Assembly (NCBI RefSeq): GCF_036785885.1
Contig: NC_092328.1
Span: 13,972,111 to 14,036,110 of the forward strand
Length of the DNA stretch: 64,000 nt
Reading direction: 5' to 3'
Origin: Coffea arabica
Taxonomy: Eukaryota > Streptophyta > Magnoliopsida > Gentianales > Rubiaceae
Of this stretch, positions 35,644 through 48,639 are shown in pieces. Within the stretch, counting starts at the first letter, position 1; each line of letters opens with the position of its first letter. The position numbers and the translations under genes are program-made. The notes under the pieces were generated by a model. That model was not told where the DNA came from. It saw only the letters and a program-made list of their open reading frames with translations, and made no database searches.

Positions 35644-38600
35644 CTAGGAGGTGAGGATATCAATCTGCAGGTCTTCAGTATCTTGTTCTTCCTGAATCTC
35701 CCGTACTAACCTTTCAACCGAGGGTGAACACCCGCAAACTTCAATCTTTTCAAGAGATGAAGTAGACCCTAAACAAGAAGGGATTTCTTTCATCCCACAG
35801 CTCTGCAATATTAATTTCTGAAGACGTGGAAAATGATCACCTGATCCTGTCCACCTGGTGATACCCAAGCTACGCAAATGTAATATTCTGAGGTTGGGAA
35901 ATTCAACTTCAACTGGTATCTCCCATGTTCTCTCCTTATCAGCGCTGTCCGACGATAATGTCAGAACCTCAAGATTGGGTAGTTCCCAAATTCTGGAAAT
36001 CATATTCCACGAAAAGAAAAAGAGATGCAACTTTCTGAGACTCGATGGAAAGTGAAACTGAAGACGACATTTTTGAGCCCACATAAGAGTAACACTGAGT
36101 GATTCTAGTCGACTCAGATGGTCCATTTTCACTATCCTACTGCAATATGGAACACAATCCTTTGAGACAAAGAGATGGAATTTTAGCTTGCGGATGTTTG
36201 GGAACTTCATTAGTATCTTTTCCATGCTCTGCCCATGATAAAGCAATATATTGGAAATACTGCTCAAGTTATATAGGACAGAGTTGTTTTCAAGAATGCC
36301 ATTCACCAGACTAACTTTACCCATACTCCAATTCACGCTTATATGCCTCAAATTCGTCATATTCCAGATAGTGTCTGGCAACATAATAGTAACTTTAAAT
36401 CCTTTCACAAGAAAAATTTTCAAATTGTAGAGCTTGGCTATTGATGACGGGATGGATTGCATCTTGCCTCCGATGGCCAAGTACCTTAACTCAACAAGCA
36501 TCTCTATTTCAGCGGGAAAATGTTCACCAAAGACAACTTCTCCCAAATCCAACACTTTTAGCAGTTTGCAGATTCTAAAAATGAAGAAGCTATCACAGGG
36601 TTGTATTGGGTACACTTCACCATGAGGAAAGAACATTAGACCACGTATCTGGGGACAAAACAGCCTTGACTTCTCAAAATACTCTTGCTTAGAGTATATG
36701 CACAATCTTCTTGTGTTGTATGACTCGCAAAAAGTATAAAGCCCATCATAGCCATGCAGCAACTGCAAAAAATTCTCCACTCTACCTTTTGTTGCCAAAA
36801 ACTCATGTATCAAATCATGTACACGACAAGTTTTAATCCCACCAATAGATGTTTTCTTAGCAACCATGACTAAGCTTCTGCCAATTAGATCATTCATGTA
36901 GCCCTCTGCCACCTCCTCTAGTTCCTTGTGCTCAACTTGTTGCACGAGCCCTTCAGCGATCCACAACCAGATCAACTTTTGCATTGGAATTTCTAGGCCT
37001 TGTAGAAATGCTACAAAGTAAAGAAGGCAAGGCTTCAAGTAATCTGGTATGTGCCTATAGCTCAACTCTAACATATGCTTGCATTGATCTGATGCGTTAA
37101 GAATACGTGTACTTAGCCTTTCCGCATATTCTTTCCAACCATCTTGTTCTGTAGTTGAAAGAATTCCAGCTATGATGACAACTGCAAGAGGTAGCCCACA
37201 ACAGCTTTTTGCTATCTGCATCCCAACTGTGGCTACTGTAAGAGGACAGGATTCATTGGGAAAGAGCATCTTCTGTAGCAACTCCCAGCTCTCATCATCA
37301 GTGAAGTGGCGTAGATGGTTAGGTTCACATGCTGTTTAACTTGTGAAGCAACTTCATACAGTCGGCTTGTTATGAGTATTCTACTTTTATTTGAATCATC
37401 TGGGAATGATTCCTTCAAGCCATGCCATGCCTTTATGTCCCATACATCATCCAAGACGATGAAGTACTTATTTAGCTTCAGGGATTGGTAGAGCTTCAGC
37501 GTCAAATCATCTGCTTCCATCTCAGAATATTGCTTAGAATTCTCAGGATAGATACAACCCAAAATCTCAAGTAATAAATCTTTCTTGCGATATACTTGAG
37601 AGACATTGCACCATGCCCAAATATGAAAATTGTTTCTAATTGAACGATTGTTGTACACACGTTTGGCTAAAGTTGTCTTGCCGAGTCCGGCCATGCCGAC
37701 AATGGATACAACGTCCAATTTCTGCGACCCATATTTGACTTGATTAATTATTCTTTTTGTCTCATCATCGAAACCTACCACAACATGATTTAGTCTTGGG
37801 ATTCTTGCTTGTAATGAGCCATAATTAGAAGTCTTGGCAACTTTCTTGGCTTCAGAGCCATACATGTCATCAATCTCTTTGGCTTGAGTTTTAATTTGCA
37901 ATAGTTCTTCTGAGATGCTATCAAAGGACAAAGGAGAAAGATCAAAAGAGCTAATTAAAAGCATTACCTTGTTTGCCACCTCAATAGCATGACTCCAGAG
38001 AGCTGTGAGCTTTTCATTCTTGTTGCGCTGCTCATCAATCTTCTCAAAAACAGATCCCAAGATTACAAAATCTTTCTGAACTATCTGAATTTGATCCCTT
38101 GAATGGGCAACTAAATCAAGCCTTGCCAGCTCAGTCAGATTGTCTAGAAGAAACTTTATAAAGCCAAGCCCATTGGTCCCTGGGGAGTCAAATGTTGATG
38201 TTACTATCTTGATAAGCTTAATCTTCTCGAGAAAATCAAGAAATGCAAGACCCAGATCCTTCAGTAGATCTCCTTCTATTCTCTTTGTGAAAAGCGAATA
38301 AATCAGGATTCCTGCATCATTGACACTAGCTCCTACAAGATCCTTCATTTTTTGGTGTAGCAGATTGAACTTTTCCTGCTGCATTTTGAGAATGGCTCTC
38401 AAGAATCTGAGTCCATCATTGAGCATTTGCATCTGGTCTCGCTTTGCAACCGCAAAGCTGGTACCACAGTTTAGAACCTCCCACAGCATATCCAGCAGGG
38501 AATCAGCAAAGTTCCCAACTATACCCATATCTGTCTCAAAATCCAGACTGTGCAATAATCCTGTTAATTTTGCAGCTCTTAAGACCCGGGCACAAGTCTT

Positions 38601-39359
38601 GCTAAATTCAGGATTAACAGGCCTGATCATCTGTAGTAGTTCAGAAATCAGAAATTGAATTTCAATAAACACTTCATCATAGCTGTCAAACCAACACATG
38701 TAAGACAGATGGGCTGCCTGGACAGCCACAAATTGGAAGCGGGCCAACAGATCTTTCCACAGACTATGCTCAACACCTTCCCATGTTACAAAGAGGATCA
38801 AATCCTTCAGGAAGTTTAACTTCTCTTTGAGGGGTTCCTTGGGTCCTAAAACATCCCCCAGATTCTCTAGCAGGGAGTCAATGAATTCCAGAAGTACATC
38901 ATCCACCATAGAAGAATTCGATAGCAATACAAAATCCAACAAGCTCATGTACAATTCGCTGAATTCTACCTCAAAAGTTCTTAAGATGGCCCGAAATTTA
39001 GACAATACCTCGAGGTCCTCGATCATATCATATTCGTAGGGGAGATCATCCTCCGTTAGAGCGTAGAAGGCCTCATAGTTGTTTAGAACAATAAGTTCAC
39101 GTTCAAGGCTGGATAAGAAAGCTTCAAGGCTTCCATGCTTCCACCCGTCGAAGCTCCATTTTCTTGCACACAGAAGAAAAGTTCTTACAAGTTTTAATTC
39201 CAGCTTCACAATCATCACAACTTTCAGCTCCTCATCATAAATCTCCGCAAAGTCTGCATATAAGTCCTCAAATTTCGTTAATCTACCGAACAATTTCTCG
39301 AGGTTGTCCAAGACTGAAGCAATAGAACAATAAGTCAAATAAGTCATCTCGATCTTCAT
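35644..39359 (-). pseudogene. R1-like NLR (CC/SD-NB-LRR) with one frameshift
   Basis: From ATG 39359 a ~550-residue N-terminal region of the late-blight R1 type precedes an NB-ARC domain. The P-loop is GMAGLGKTTLAKRVYNN (37670-37703, about residue 553) and kinase-2 is YFIVLDDVWD (about residue 630). RNBS-B (SRILITSRLYEVA) follows. Near 37325 one base is missing: the upstream frame ends at 37233, while the correct downstream frame resumes with HFTDDESWELLQKM. It continues through GLPLA (CCGLPLAVVIIAG), RNBS-D, a VHDL variant of MHD (CRVHDLIHEFLA), and about 450 residues of LRRs to the TAG at 35644. With the frameshift the protein would lack all of ARC2 and the LRRs. Total length fits R1 homologues (~1,250-1,300 residues). 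Confidence 0.88.
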
Positions 39360-39371
39360 GTTTCTTTGCAA

Positions 39372-40487
39372 TCCTCGAGCAAACTCTCTAGATCAAGAAG
39401 TACCCTGCAGAATGCAAAATGGAGTTTTTCAACATTTCAGTCAACTCCTTTTTTCCACGAGTCAAAAGCTACATGGGAAGAGCTTTTGACCGTTCGGCGG
39501 TGGCAGCAAGGGGCCTGTCCCCACCAAAATTATAAAAACTTGAAATTTTACAATTTTTATATGCAGTTCATTTTTTTTCTTGTCCATTATAATTATGATC
39601 TAATAGTATATATTCCCACGGTCCCACCTTCCTTCATTTTTGCCTTGGAGGAAAAGTCAATGTCCACTCTTTTTAAAGCTTATATCCGTTTGAACCGAGT
39701 AATTTGACAAAAGATTTGAAATCCATCCAAATCTTCTTTGATGTTTGAATTATTTAATAGATATTTTGATTTATAATACAGTAATTATTAATTATTTTCA
39801 AATATTAGAATAATTTATAATTTTTAAATCAAATACTTTCTAAATAATATAAATAACTAGAGCAATTTGAAAGAATTTCAGATTCTTGATCAAATCCCTC
39901 AATCTCAATCTAAACGAAGCCATTCTAGTATTTATATTCAATATTCACTAGTCTCCTTTCTTTTATATATTCCTAGCTCTGCCACTCAATACAACTTGAC
40001 TGGAGTTTCACGTTAATGTTCTTCTAAACTTACTTAGGAAGGTTGGAAAAGAAAAAGTAAATAAATTATTATACATTGAATTTTGTAAAGCTCGGAAAAT
40101 GAAGCAACCATATAGGAATTAGGAAAGAATGGCTCGTTGCCTGATTACTCTAATTGTTATTTTAGTTTTCAAAAGTTGCCCCAATGTTTTTGCAATGCTA
40201 ATCTTTTTGCTGTCTCACAATATTAAAATTATAATTTAGCCCAAAAATTCATAATGAACTTCATGTTCCCAATCAACTTAACCTTTTTCTAAGCAAAATA
40301 TTTACACGATAGCTTAACCTGAATGAGTTTATATTGTTTATTTATGAAATTAAAAGTACATATCTTCTCGACATCTTCCTTGAATGAGCTTATATTATTT
40401 ATTTATTTTTGCAGTTCTGTTAAACATACCAAGCCACTAAGTGATATGGGGGTGGTAAATTCAAGGCAATCTTGGGATACTAATGTG
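39372..40487. other. 5' flank of NLR gene
   Basis: AT-rich sequence with no domain-bearing frame. It should contain the NLR promoter and leader, but I can pick out no certain TATA box. The frame at 40323-40631 is not convincing. Confidence 0.35.
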
Positions 40488-40825
40488 TCAATAGCGAATG
40501 AACTGACATGCAACTATAGATGGAATAGAGCAATGATCAATAATTTCTTTTGGGCAAACAATAATATAACTTTCATTGATGTAGGAAAAGATTGTACGAT
40601 ATTTGAGGATATCCTCGGTAATACACTTTAAGCCATTAAAACTAGGATTGATCTTTAAAAACATAATTGTATATGTTACCAGTTTCGGATCAATGATAAT
40701 TATACAATATTTGAATTTGAAATCCAACTTTTGCACATGTATTATATATTCAACAGTGATAATGTATATGCTCTCAGTGTATATAAGATTTACTCTTAAA
40801 ACTATGCCCAGCCTACTTACAAGTA

Positions 40826-42530
40826 TCAAACCAAACAAATAATCCCATGACTCAAACTCCATTCTAAAGCTATCATCCAGTTAGTTTGATTCCTCAGGAA
40901 GCCCTTCCATGTACTAGTTAAAATTTGGATCTCCTTCACCACATTACCCACCGGAGCTATAGCATTACACCTCTTTTCACTAAAAACAATATCATTCTGC
41001 GCTCTCCACAAGTGATATACAGTAACTACAGAGAGAGCTAGTTTCAACATATTTTCAGCAAAGCTTGTTTAAGCTACATGCTGTGTCAACCATCCAGACC
41101 CCTGTTGCCAACCATTTGCACCCCTAAAGACCAGAGAAAATAATTGAATCTTTCCCAGATCATAGCAGTAATTGGACAGTTAAAAAAAATAAGTGCCCCT
41201 GTGTTTCCTCTTCCAATTGCAAAAGGCACACATTGTATCAAAGTGTAAGCCCCATCTTCTTACTCTATCCTTAGCAGACAGCCGTCCTTTACACAAAAGC
41301 CACGTACCAAAAGCAAACCTGGGAACACTTCCTTTGAACCAAACCAGTTTTTGCCACTCGACTACCACTCCAGAGAGGACTGAGTGCCTTGACTGCAGAT
41401 GCCACAGTGAACACTCCAGAATCATGGGCTAACCATTTAGCTCTATCAGCCATATGCTTCCTTGGGTGGAAGTTTACAAGAGTACTCTCAATCAATCTCT
41501 GAACTTCTGCATTGATTCTCTTGAATAATGGAATCTAATGTAGCAGATAGACAACACCCAAAAGCATATAGTAGCCTACTAGAAAACATTTTCACTAGTG
41601 GGCCACAAAGGGTGCCTGTTGTCAAACCACAGAGAAGTGGATTTCCCATTCCCCACCACTATTTTAATCCGCTTATGAGCCATATTTCGTATTTGCAAGA
41701 TCTTCCTCCATATCCATGAGCGATCTGAAGAAATTCTAACATTCCAAAAGCATTTTCCTTCAAGTAAAATTTCATGCAGCCATTTGATCCACCGTGAATC
41801 TTTTTGACACAAATTAACCAAGTGTGTTTTAAAATCAGTCATTTATTCCTCAAACCAAGATCAATCAACCCCAAACCACCCTCCTTCTTTAGTTTACATA
41901 CATCAGCCCAAGCTACTTTTGCACAGCAGTGAGATTTAACTTCATCCGATTGGAAGAAAGCAGCCATCAAACTCTCAATTTTCCTAATAATCTTCTTTGG
42001 TAATATAAAAACACTGGACCAGTCAGGATTGAACACTCTGCAACAATGATTGAATTAGTTGTAATCTACCCCCATAGCTCAATCTCTTTGTTGCCCAGCT
42101 TTTAGTCTTGATCTCACATTTAACCACGATAGCTTGACAATCTTTATAAGCTAGTCTAGAAGCAATCAAAGGGAGCCCCAAGTAACAGGTAATGCACCCA
42201 AAGGCATTCCCAACTTCCAACAAATCTGATCTTTTTTCTTAACAAGGAACCTCTGCCAAGAAAACACTACATTTCTGTATATTTGGACAAAAGCCAGATA
42301 GATCCCAAATTCTTGTAGGCTGCTATTGATTATGTCAAGAGAAGTGGCAGTAAGAGAGCACGTAATGAACAAATCATTTGCAAATATGATATGTGAAAGT
42401 GCAATTTTCTGACATCCTGGATGAGACACATAACCTCTATGTTGTATGTTTGATTAAAACAACACAGTGAAGCACTCCATGGCCAAGAGAAAAAGATAGG
42501 GAGAAAGTGGATCACCCTGCCTTAATGCTC
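40826..42530 (-). pseudogene. L1-type LINE ORF2 fragment
   Basis: Minus-strand pieces in several frames give the C-terminal half of a plant LINE ORF2. An RT-derived stretch at about 42515-42170 includes FLPIFFSWPWSA and LSHIIFANDLFI, where the usual FADD box has decayed to FAND. RT-thumb sequence (WATKRLSYGGRLQLIQSLL) and SWIWRKILQIR follow. A zf-RVT zinc-binding region (PRFAFGTWLLCKGRL, CAFCNWKRKHRG) is at 41425-41180. A terminal piece at 41050-40826 has VYHLWRAQNDIVF. The 5' portion is missing where the Copia junction begins at about 42514-42588. It is old, with many frameshifts. Confidence 0.75.
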
Positions 42531-42587
42531 TTTCATTGTGAAAATAATCTACCGTTGGACTAAAAATAATCTACCCTGCCTTAATGC

Positions 42588-43471
42588 CTTAATCCTTCGT
42601 CATCATTTAGATGAAAGATTAAAAATAGAGTATCTTACTGACAAAGATCCTCTTGTCCTTTGGAGAGATTTGAAAGAAAGATTCGATCACCTGAAATTGG
42701 TCGTTCTTCCAAAAGTCCGATATGATTGACTTCACTTATGCCTACAAGATTTAAAATTTGTCAACGAATATAATTCAGTCATGTTCAGAATTACTTCTCA
42801 ATTATCATTATGTGGCGAAAAAATCACTGATGAAGATATGTTAGAGAAAACATTTTCTACTTTTCATGTCTCTAACATGCTCTTGCAGCAATAATATTGA
42901 GAGAAAGGATTTAAAAAATATTCTGAACTTATTGCATGCCTTCTCTTGGCTGAACAAAATAATGAATTATTTTTGAAAAATCATGAGTTCCGAGCAACTG
43001 GTGCAAGTCCATTCCCTGAAGCGAATGCGACTCAATTTCAAAATTTTGGTCAAAAATCATGGACGTGGTCGTAGAGATGGCTGTGGAAGAGGCCGTGGAC
43101 ATAGTCGTGGCCATGGACGCGATCATAGTAAATTTGTGCCTCGTGAAAATTATAACCATGGCAAACAACAAAATATTCCCCAAAAGAGAAATAATAACTA
43201 CGATCAGAAAAATGGAGAAAAGAAAGTTTATGAAGAAAAATGCTACCGGTGTGATATGGAAGATCATTGGTCCTGTACTTGTCGTACGGCTGAACATCTT
43301 GTTGATCTCTATCAAGCATCATTGAAAAAGAAAGACAAAGGTATTGAGATAAATTTCATTGATCAAAAGAATAATTATGATGATGGTGATGATGCTGATA
43401 TGACACACCTCGTTGCAGCTGATTTTTTCGAGCATCCTGAATATGTCAACAAATATCTCATGATTATTTAG
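42588..43471 (+). pseudogene. gag: Copia gag
   Basis: It starts mid-protein with ILRHHLDERLKIEYLTDKDP, then LWRDLKERFDHL and MFRITSQLSLCGEKITDEDM, as in plant Copia gag (UBN2 family). In-frame stops lie at about 42727 and 42892, followed by a frame change. A Gly/Arg/His-rich stretch (43060-43130) precedes the zinc knuckle CYRCDMEDHWSCTC, which fits CX2CX4HX4C. The knuckle binds RNA in particle assembly. It is followed by an acidic tail ending at the TAG near 43469. Confidence 0.8.
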
Positions 43472-43581
43472 ATATTTTATGATGCTTTATATCTTTCATG
43501 TAATTTTCTTTCTATTTAATATTTATTTTCGCATCTTTATTAATATTTATTTTTATTTAAAATTTTCTTCCTGAACAAGAA

Positions 43582-45000
43582 ATGGATTTCAAATATTTGG
43601 AATTAAATAATGGTAATAATGATATTTGTCTCATTGATAGTACTACTACGCATACTATATTGAAAAATAAAAAATATTTTTCTTATTTGAAAATAGGAGA
43701 GACAAATGTTAATACCATCAATGGTAGTGCAAAATTGATTGAAAAATTCGGAAAAGCCACTCTATTTCTCCCTGACGGGATTAAAATTGTCGTAAATAAT
43801 GCACTACTCTCTCCCAAGTCTCGGAGAAATTTATTGAATTTTAAAGATATCCGCGAAAATGGATATCATATCGAGACAATGACTGAAACAAATGGAGAAT
43901 TTATATTAATCACAAGTATCATTTCTGGGCAGAAATGCGTAGTAGAAAAATTACCTTCTCTTTCTTCTGACTTATATTATGCACAAAGTAGTGCAGTTGA
44001 AATTTATCACCTATTAGACCAGAAGTCTACTCATCCCAATGATTTTATGGTTTGGTATGATCGTCTCAGACATCCTGGATCTATAATGATGAGATGAATA
44101 ATCGAGAATTCACATGATCAATCATTGAAAAATCAAAAGATATTAAAAATAAATGAATTATCCTGTGTTGCTTGTGCCCAAGGAAAATTAATTATTGGAC
44201 CATCACTAGCTAAAGTTGGGACTGAATCCCCTACATTTCTAGAATAAATTCATGGTGATATATGTGGACCTATAGATCCACCATGTGGACCATTTCGATA
44301 TTTTATGGTGCTCATTGATGCATCAACTAGATGGTCACATGTATGTTTATTATCTACTCGCAACCTGACGTTTGCGAGATTGCTTGCTCAAATAATTAAA
44401 TTGCGAGCACAATTTTCAGATTATCCAATAAAGAAAATTCGTCTAGATAATGCTGGTGAATATTCATCACATGCTTTTAACAATTATTGTATGTCTATTG
44501 GAATAACTGTTGAACATCCTGTAACTTATGTTCACACACAAAATGGTTTAGCTAAATCATTTAATAAACGGTTACAATTAATTGTTAGACTATTATTGAT
44601 GAGGTCTAAACTTCTTTCATCTGCTTGGGGACATGTTGTATTACATGCAGCAACACTTGTGAGAATTAGGCCGACAAGTTATCATACTTATTCTCCCCTA
44701 CAATTAGCTTTTGATTATGAGACCAATATGTCTCATTTATGAATATCTAGTTGTGCGGTTTATGTTCCAATTACACCGCTCCAACGTCGTAAATTGAGCC
44801 CCCAAAGAAGATTGGGGATATACGTCGGGTATGAATCACCTTCAATTATTAAGTATATTGAACCATTGATAGGTGAATTATTTACTACGAGATTTGCATA
44901 TTGTCATTTTGATGAATCACATTTTTCGATATTAACGAGAGATAAAAATCACTTGAAAAAGGAAATCACTTGAAAAATATCATTCAATTTCCTCGATTCT
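43582..45000 (+). pseudogene. Copia protease and integrase
   Basis: The protease motif reads LIDSTTTHTILKN where DSG is required, so the catalytic signature is altered. A GAG-pre-integrase segment (WYDRLRHPGSIMMR) and a zinc-finger remnant (SCVACAQGK) follow, then the integrase core. IHGDICGPI gives the first Asp and IRLDNAGEYSSHAF the second. The expected Glu in NGLAESF reads NGLAKSF. Stops occur at about 44095, 44246 and 44740. Integrase would insert cDNA into the genome. The E-to-K change alone would kill it. Confidence 0.8.
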
Positions 45001-45513
45001 CGTACTAAAGAATATAAATTAGAAGTTCAAAAAATTATACATTTGCAAAAAATTGTAAATCAATTACCGGATGCATTTAATGATACCAGAAGAGTTACTA
45101 AATCGCATTTCCTACTGAAAATGCTCCGATTAAAATCAATGTCCCTGAAGGACAAATTACAAGTGCTAATGAGTCTAAAGCACGCTTGAAGCGCGGGAGA
45201 CCTCTTGATTCCAAAAATAAAAATTCTCGAAAGAAAAGAGGAGTAGATGAGTCAACAATTAGTGATAAAATTCAACCTCCTGAGGGCTCCTAAAGAGCCA
45301 ATTCTTAAAGAGAATGAAATTATAGAAAATTCAATAAATTTTGTTATTTTAAGAAAAAGTTGGAACCGAAAAGAAATAATTATTGATAGTATTTTTGCAT
45401 ATAATGTAGCACTTGATATTATAATAGAGGACGAGAATCATAAGTCTAGATCGGTTGATGAATATCGACGTAGAAATGATTGGCCAAAGTGAAAAGTTGC
45501 GATCCAATCTGAA
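45001..45513 (+). other. Copia integrase-RT linker
   Basis: A decayed linker, with basic KRGRPLDSKNKNSRKKRG-like text near 45185-45240 and a short frame to 45492. No catalytic motif. Confidence 0.5.
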
Positions 45514-47012
45514 TTGGACTCATTGACTAAAAGAAAAGTTTTTGGACCTGTAGTCCAAACACCTGAAGGTGTAAAGCCAGTAGGATATAAATGGGTATTT
45601 GTGAGGAAAATAAATGAGAAAAATGAAATTGTGAGGTATAAAGCAAGACTTGTAACTCAAGAATTTTCACAAAGGCCTGAATTTGATTATGATGAAATGT
45701 ATTCACCTGTAGTAGATGCTATTACATTTAGATATTTTGTGAGTTTTGCAATACATGAAAAATTAGATATGCGTCTAATGGACGTCGTTACTGTATATTT
45801 ATATGAAAATCTTGAAAATGCTATTTATATGAGAATTGTCGAAGGATTCAACATGCCCGAAGCATGCAAATCAAATTCTAAAGATATTTATTCTATTAAA
45901 TTACAAAGGTCTTTGTATGGATTCAACTGCATCAATGAATGTTTAACTAAAGAAACTTATACAAATGATCCAATATGTCCATATGTTTTTATCAAGAAAT
46001 ATGGATCAAATTTTATGATAATTGCTGTATATGTTGATGATCTAAATCTGATTGAAACCCTTGAAGAGATTCAAAATAATGTTGAATATTTGAAGAAGGA
46101 ATTTGAGATCAAGGATTTTGGAAAAACAAAATTCTGCCTTGATTTACAAATTGAGCATTTGAAAAGTGAAATTTTTGTCCACCAAACTGCTTATACCCGA
46201 AAGATATTAAAGCGGTTTTATATAAATAAGGCACATACATTAAGTACCCCAATGGTCGTCAGATCATTAGATCCTAATAAGGATCCTTTTAAACCGCGAG
46301 AGGAAGATGAAGAGATACTTGGTCCTGAAGTATCATATCTCAGTGCAATTGATGCACTAATATATCTTGCTAATTGTACAAGACCTAATATATCATTTGC
46401 AGTGAATTTATTAGCAAGATTTAGTTTCTCGTCCACAAGACGACATTGGAATGGTATTAAACATATTTTTCGTTATCTCCAAGGAACAATTGATCTTGGC
46501 TTATTTTATTCAAATAAATCTAAACCTGAATTGTTTGGTTATGCTGATGCTGGATATTTATCTGACCCGTATAAAGCAAGATCTCAGACTAGTTATCTAT
46601 TTACATATGGAGGTACAACCATTTCTTGGTGATCTACTAAGCAATCATTTGCCGCCACTTCATCGAATCATGCTGAAATAATAGTAATTCATGAGGCCAG
46701 TCGAGAATGTGTTTCGTTAAGATCAATGATTCATTATATCCGAAAGAATTGTGGGTTATCCTCCGAAAAAGAAAACCTCGAACTATATTATATGAAAATA
46801 ATGCAGCTTGTATAGTTCAATTGAAAAGAAAATATATTAAAGGAGATAGGACGAAACATATTTCACCAAAATTCTTTTTTCCTCATGATTTGCAAAAGAA
46901 TGGTGAAATTGATGTGCAAAAAATCCGATTAGATAATAATTTGACAGATTTATTTACCAAGGCATTGCCGACTGTAACATTTGAGAAATTGGTGAAGAAT
47001 ATTAGAATGTGA
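45514..47012 (+). pseudogene. Copia reverse transcriptase and RNase H
   Basis: The RT frame 45514-46632 has GYKWVFVRKINEKNEIVRYK, RLVTQEFSQRPEFDYDEMYSP, and the catalytic AVYVDDLNLI at about 46030. The stretch after RSLYGF lacks the dozen or so residues usually found before the 'NDPICPYVF' segment, a small internal deletion. RNase H begins at about 46540 (GYADAGYLSDP). TGA at 46630-46632 and a frame change precede NNAACIVQLKRKYIKGDRTK and DLFTKALPT. This end of pol is the best preserved part of the element. Confidence 0.85.
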
Positions 47013-47172
47013 CGATTAAAAGATCTCAAATGATGTTTGCATCAGGAGGAGAAATTAATACACAGGAATAGTGTACTTTTTTTCCTTCACTAGGGTTTTT
47101 GTCCCGATGAATTTTTCCCTAGTAAGGTTTTAACGAGGCATATTCTTTGTGTAATGGATATCAAAGGGGGAG

Positions 47173-47557
47173 TGTTATGAAACAATTAAAAGTGTGGATG
47201 TTCACTTATATTCTCAAGAGAACTAATTCATAATTCATTGATCCCAAAGGAATTAATTCATAATTCATTACTACATTATGTAAAGGGGTTACAATAGATG
47301 AACGGTTTCAATCCATAAACCTATTTATGTATTGGAAGAACCGTTTCATAGACTATTCATATTCTTGTAGTAATGAGTATTTAATAGAATTGATATACCT
47401 TTAATTTTGTAGTACAAATATATAGAGGTACCTTGGCACCTCTTGGGATTACTTTTGTATTAGTTGGAATAATAAGAAAATCATTCTCCATTTCTCTATT
47501 TCTTTCTCCAATATTTCAATTTCTATTATAGTAGTTCATTTTATTAGTTTTACAACA
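47173..47557 (+). repeat. 3' LTR of Copia element
   Basis: Starts TGTTATGAAACA directly after a polypurine tract (ATCAAAGGGGGAG) and ends TTTTACAACA, 385 bp. No partner LTR in the window. Confidence 0.8.
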
Positions 47558-47899
47558 TAAGAACAATAAAAGACTTTTGTCTTTATAGCGTGCGCCGCGG
47601 TCCTTATAACTTAGTCTTCTGACATTTTAATTGGAAGATCCTTCTGTACATAACGTGGGGCATGCTTTTTAGAGCTAAGTTTTCTGGCATTTTTCTACGA
47701 ACATCATGAAACAAGACATGACACGTGTTATAAATTTTAATTTACCAACTTTTGAAATTTTTTTTTCCATTTACACCACATCTGCACTACGTCTTATAGA
47801 ACCTCATTTTCTACCCAAAAAAATAACATTATCTTAATACAAACAAAACTAAGAACAAAAATAAACAATAACAAAGAACATTAAATTCAAAATAAACTA
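47558..47899. other. Spacer
   Basis: No gene or repeat recognised. It lies between the Copia LTR and a gypsy protease fragment. Confidence 0.3.
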
Positions 47900-48600
47900 A
47901 ATCAAAATTAATTGGGTTACCTCCCAGTAGTGTCTTTCTTTAATATCTTCGGCTAGATATTACCATGTGCTCAATCAGGGTGTAATTCAATCATCTTTGC
48001 AACTCTTGACATTTCTTACGAATCCAAACTGTGATTTATTATATCTTTCAACGCATCTCTACCATTTAATTCAAACTTTTGTTGCATAAAAGGGTCAAGT
48101 ACAACTAGAACAAAAACAGAATGTGCCTTATTGGAACATTTCATGGCATCACAGATATTGAATTTTATAACTTCGCCATCAAATTTCATAGTCAAGGTTC
48201 CTGAATAAACATCAATTTTTGTTTTAGCAGTACTCATGAATGGTCTACCCAAGAGAATTACAGCTGAATTGACAAAATAATCATCATCCATGTCAACAAT
48301 GTAAAATTAGCAGGAAAAATAAGTTTATTAACTTTCACTAGAACATCCTCAACTAGGCCTTTAAGATAAACATTAGACCTATCAGCTAGTTGAATTATTA
48401 CCCTTGTATCCTTAAGAGGTCCTAAATTTAAGGCTTTAAATATTGACAAAGACACAACATTAATGGATGCCCCTAAATCAATCCAAACCTCTTTCTATTC
48501 TTTTTTTGCCTATAATGCATGGTATTGTGAATATACCTGGATCCTAGCACTTTTGAGGCAACTTCCTTTGGAGGACTGCTAACACATTCTCATCCACGCT
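47900..48600 (-). pseudogene. Athila-type gypsy protease fragment
   Basis: On the minus strand a retropepsin-like region can be read in two frames. The first has SLSIFKALNLGPLKDTRVII and LADRSNVYLKGLVEDVLVKV (48455-48258). The second, after a frameshift, has VILLGRPFMSTAKTKIDVY and LTMKFDGEVIKFNI (48291-48016). Upstream at 48480-48600 lies a weaker piece with GRRYIHNTMHY-like text. The ILLGRPF motif and layout match Athila-lineage protease. Neither gag nor RT remains nearby, so it is a fragment of an older insertion. Confidence 0.7.
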
Positions 48601-48639
48601 TATTTTAATATAGGACAATCTTCCCAATATAATATAGGT

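Larger units (their letters stand above)
42588..47557 (+). mobile_element. 5'-truncated Ty1/copia retrotransposon
   Basis: gag, protease, integrase, RT, RNase H and a 385-bp 3' LTR lie in copia order (integrase before RT). No 5' LTR, PBS or gag start exists, because the element begins inside gag at a filler-like junction with a LINE fragment. Each domain has stops or frameshifts, and key residues are lost in protease and integrase. It cannot move. Confidence 0.9.

Noticed and set aside
42983..43325. Overlapping frames on both strands rich in Gly, His or Met
   Set aside because: Shadows of the Gly/Arg/His-rich part of Copia gag.
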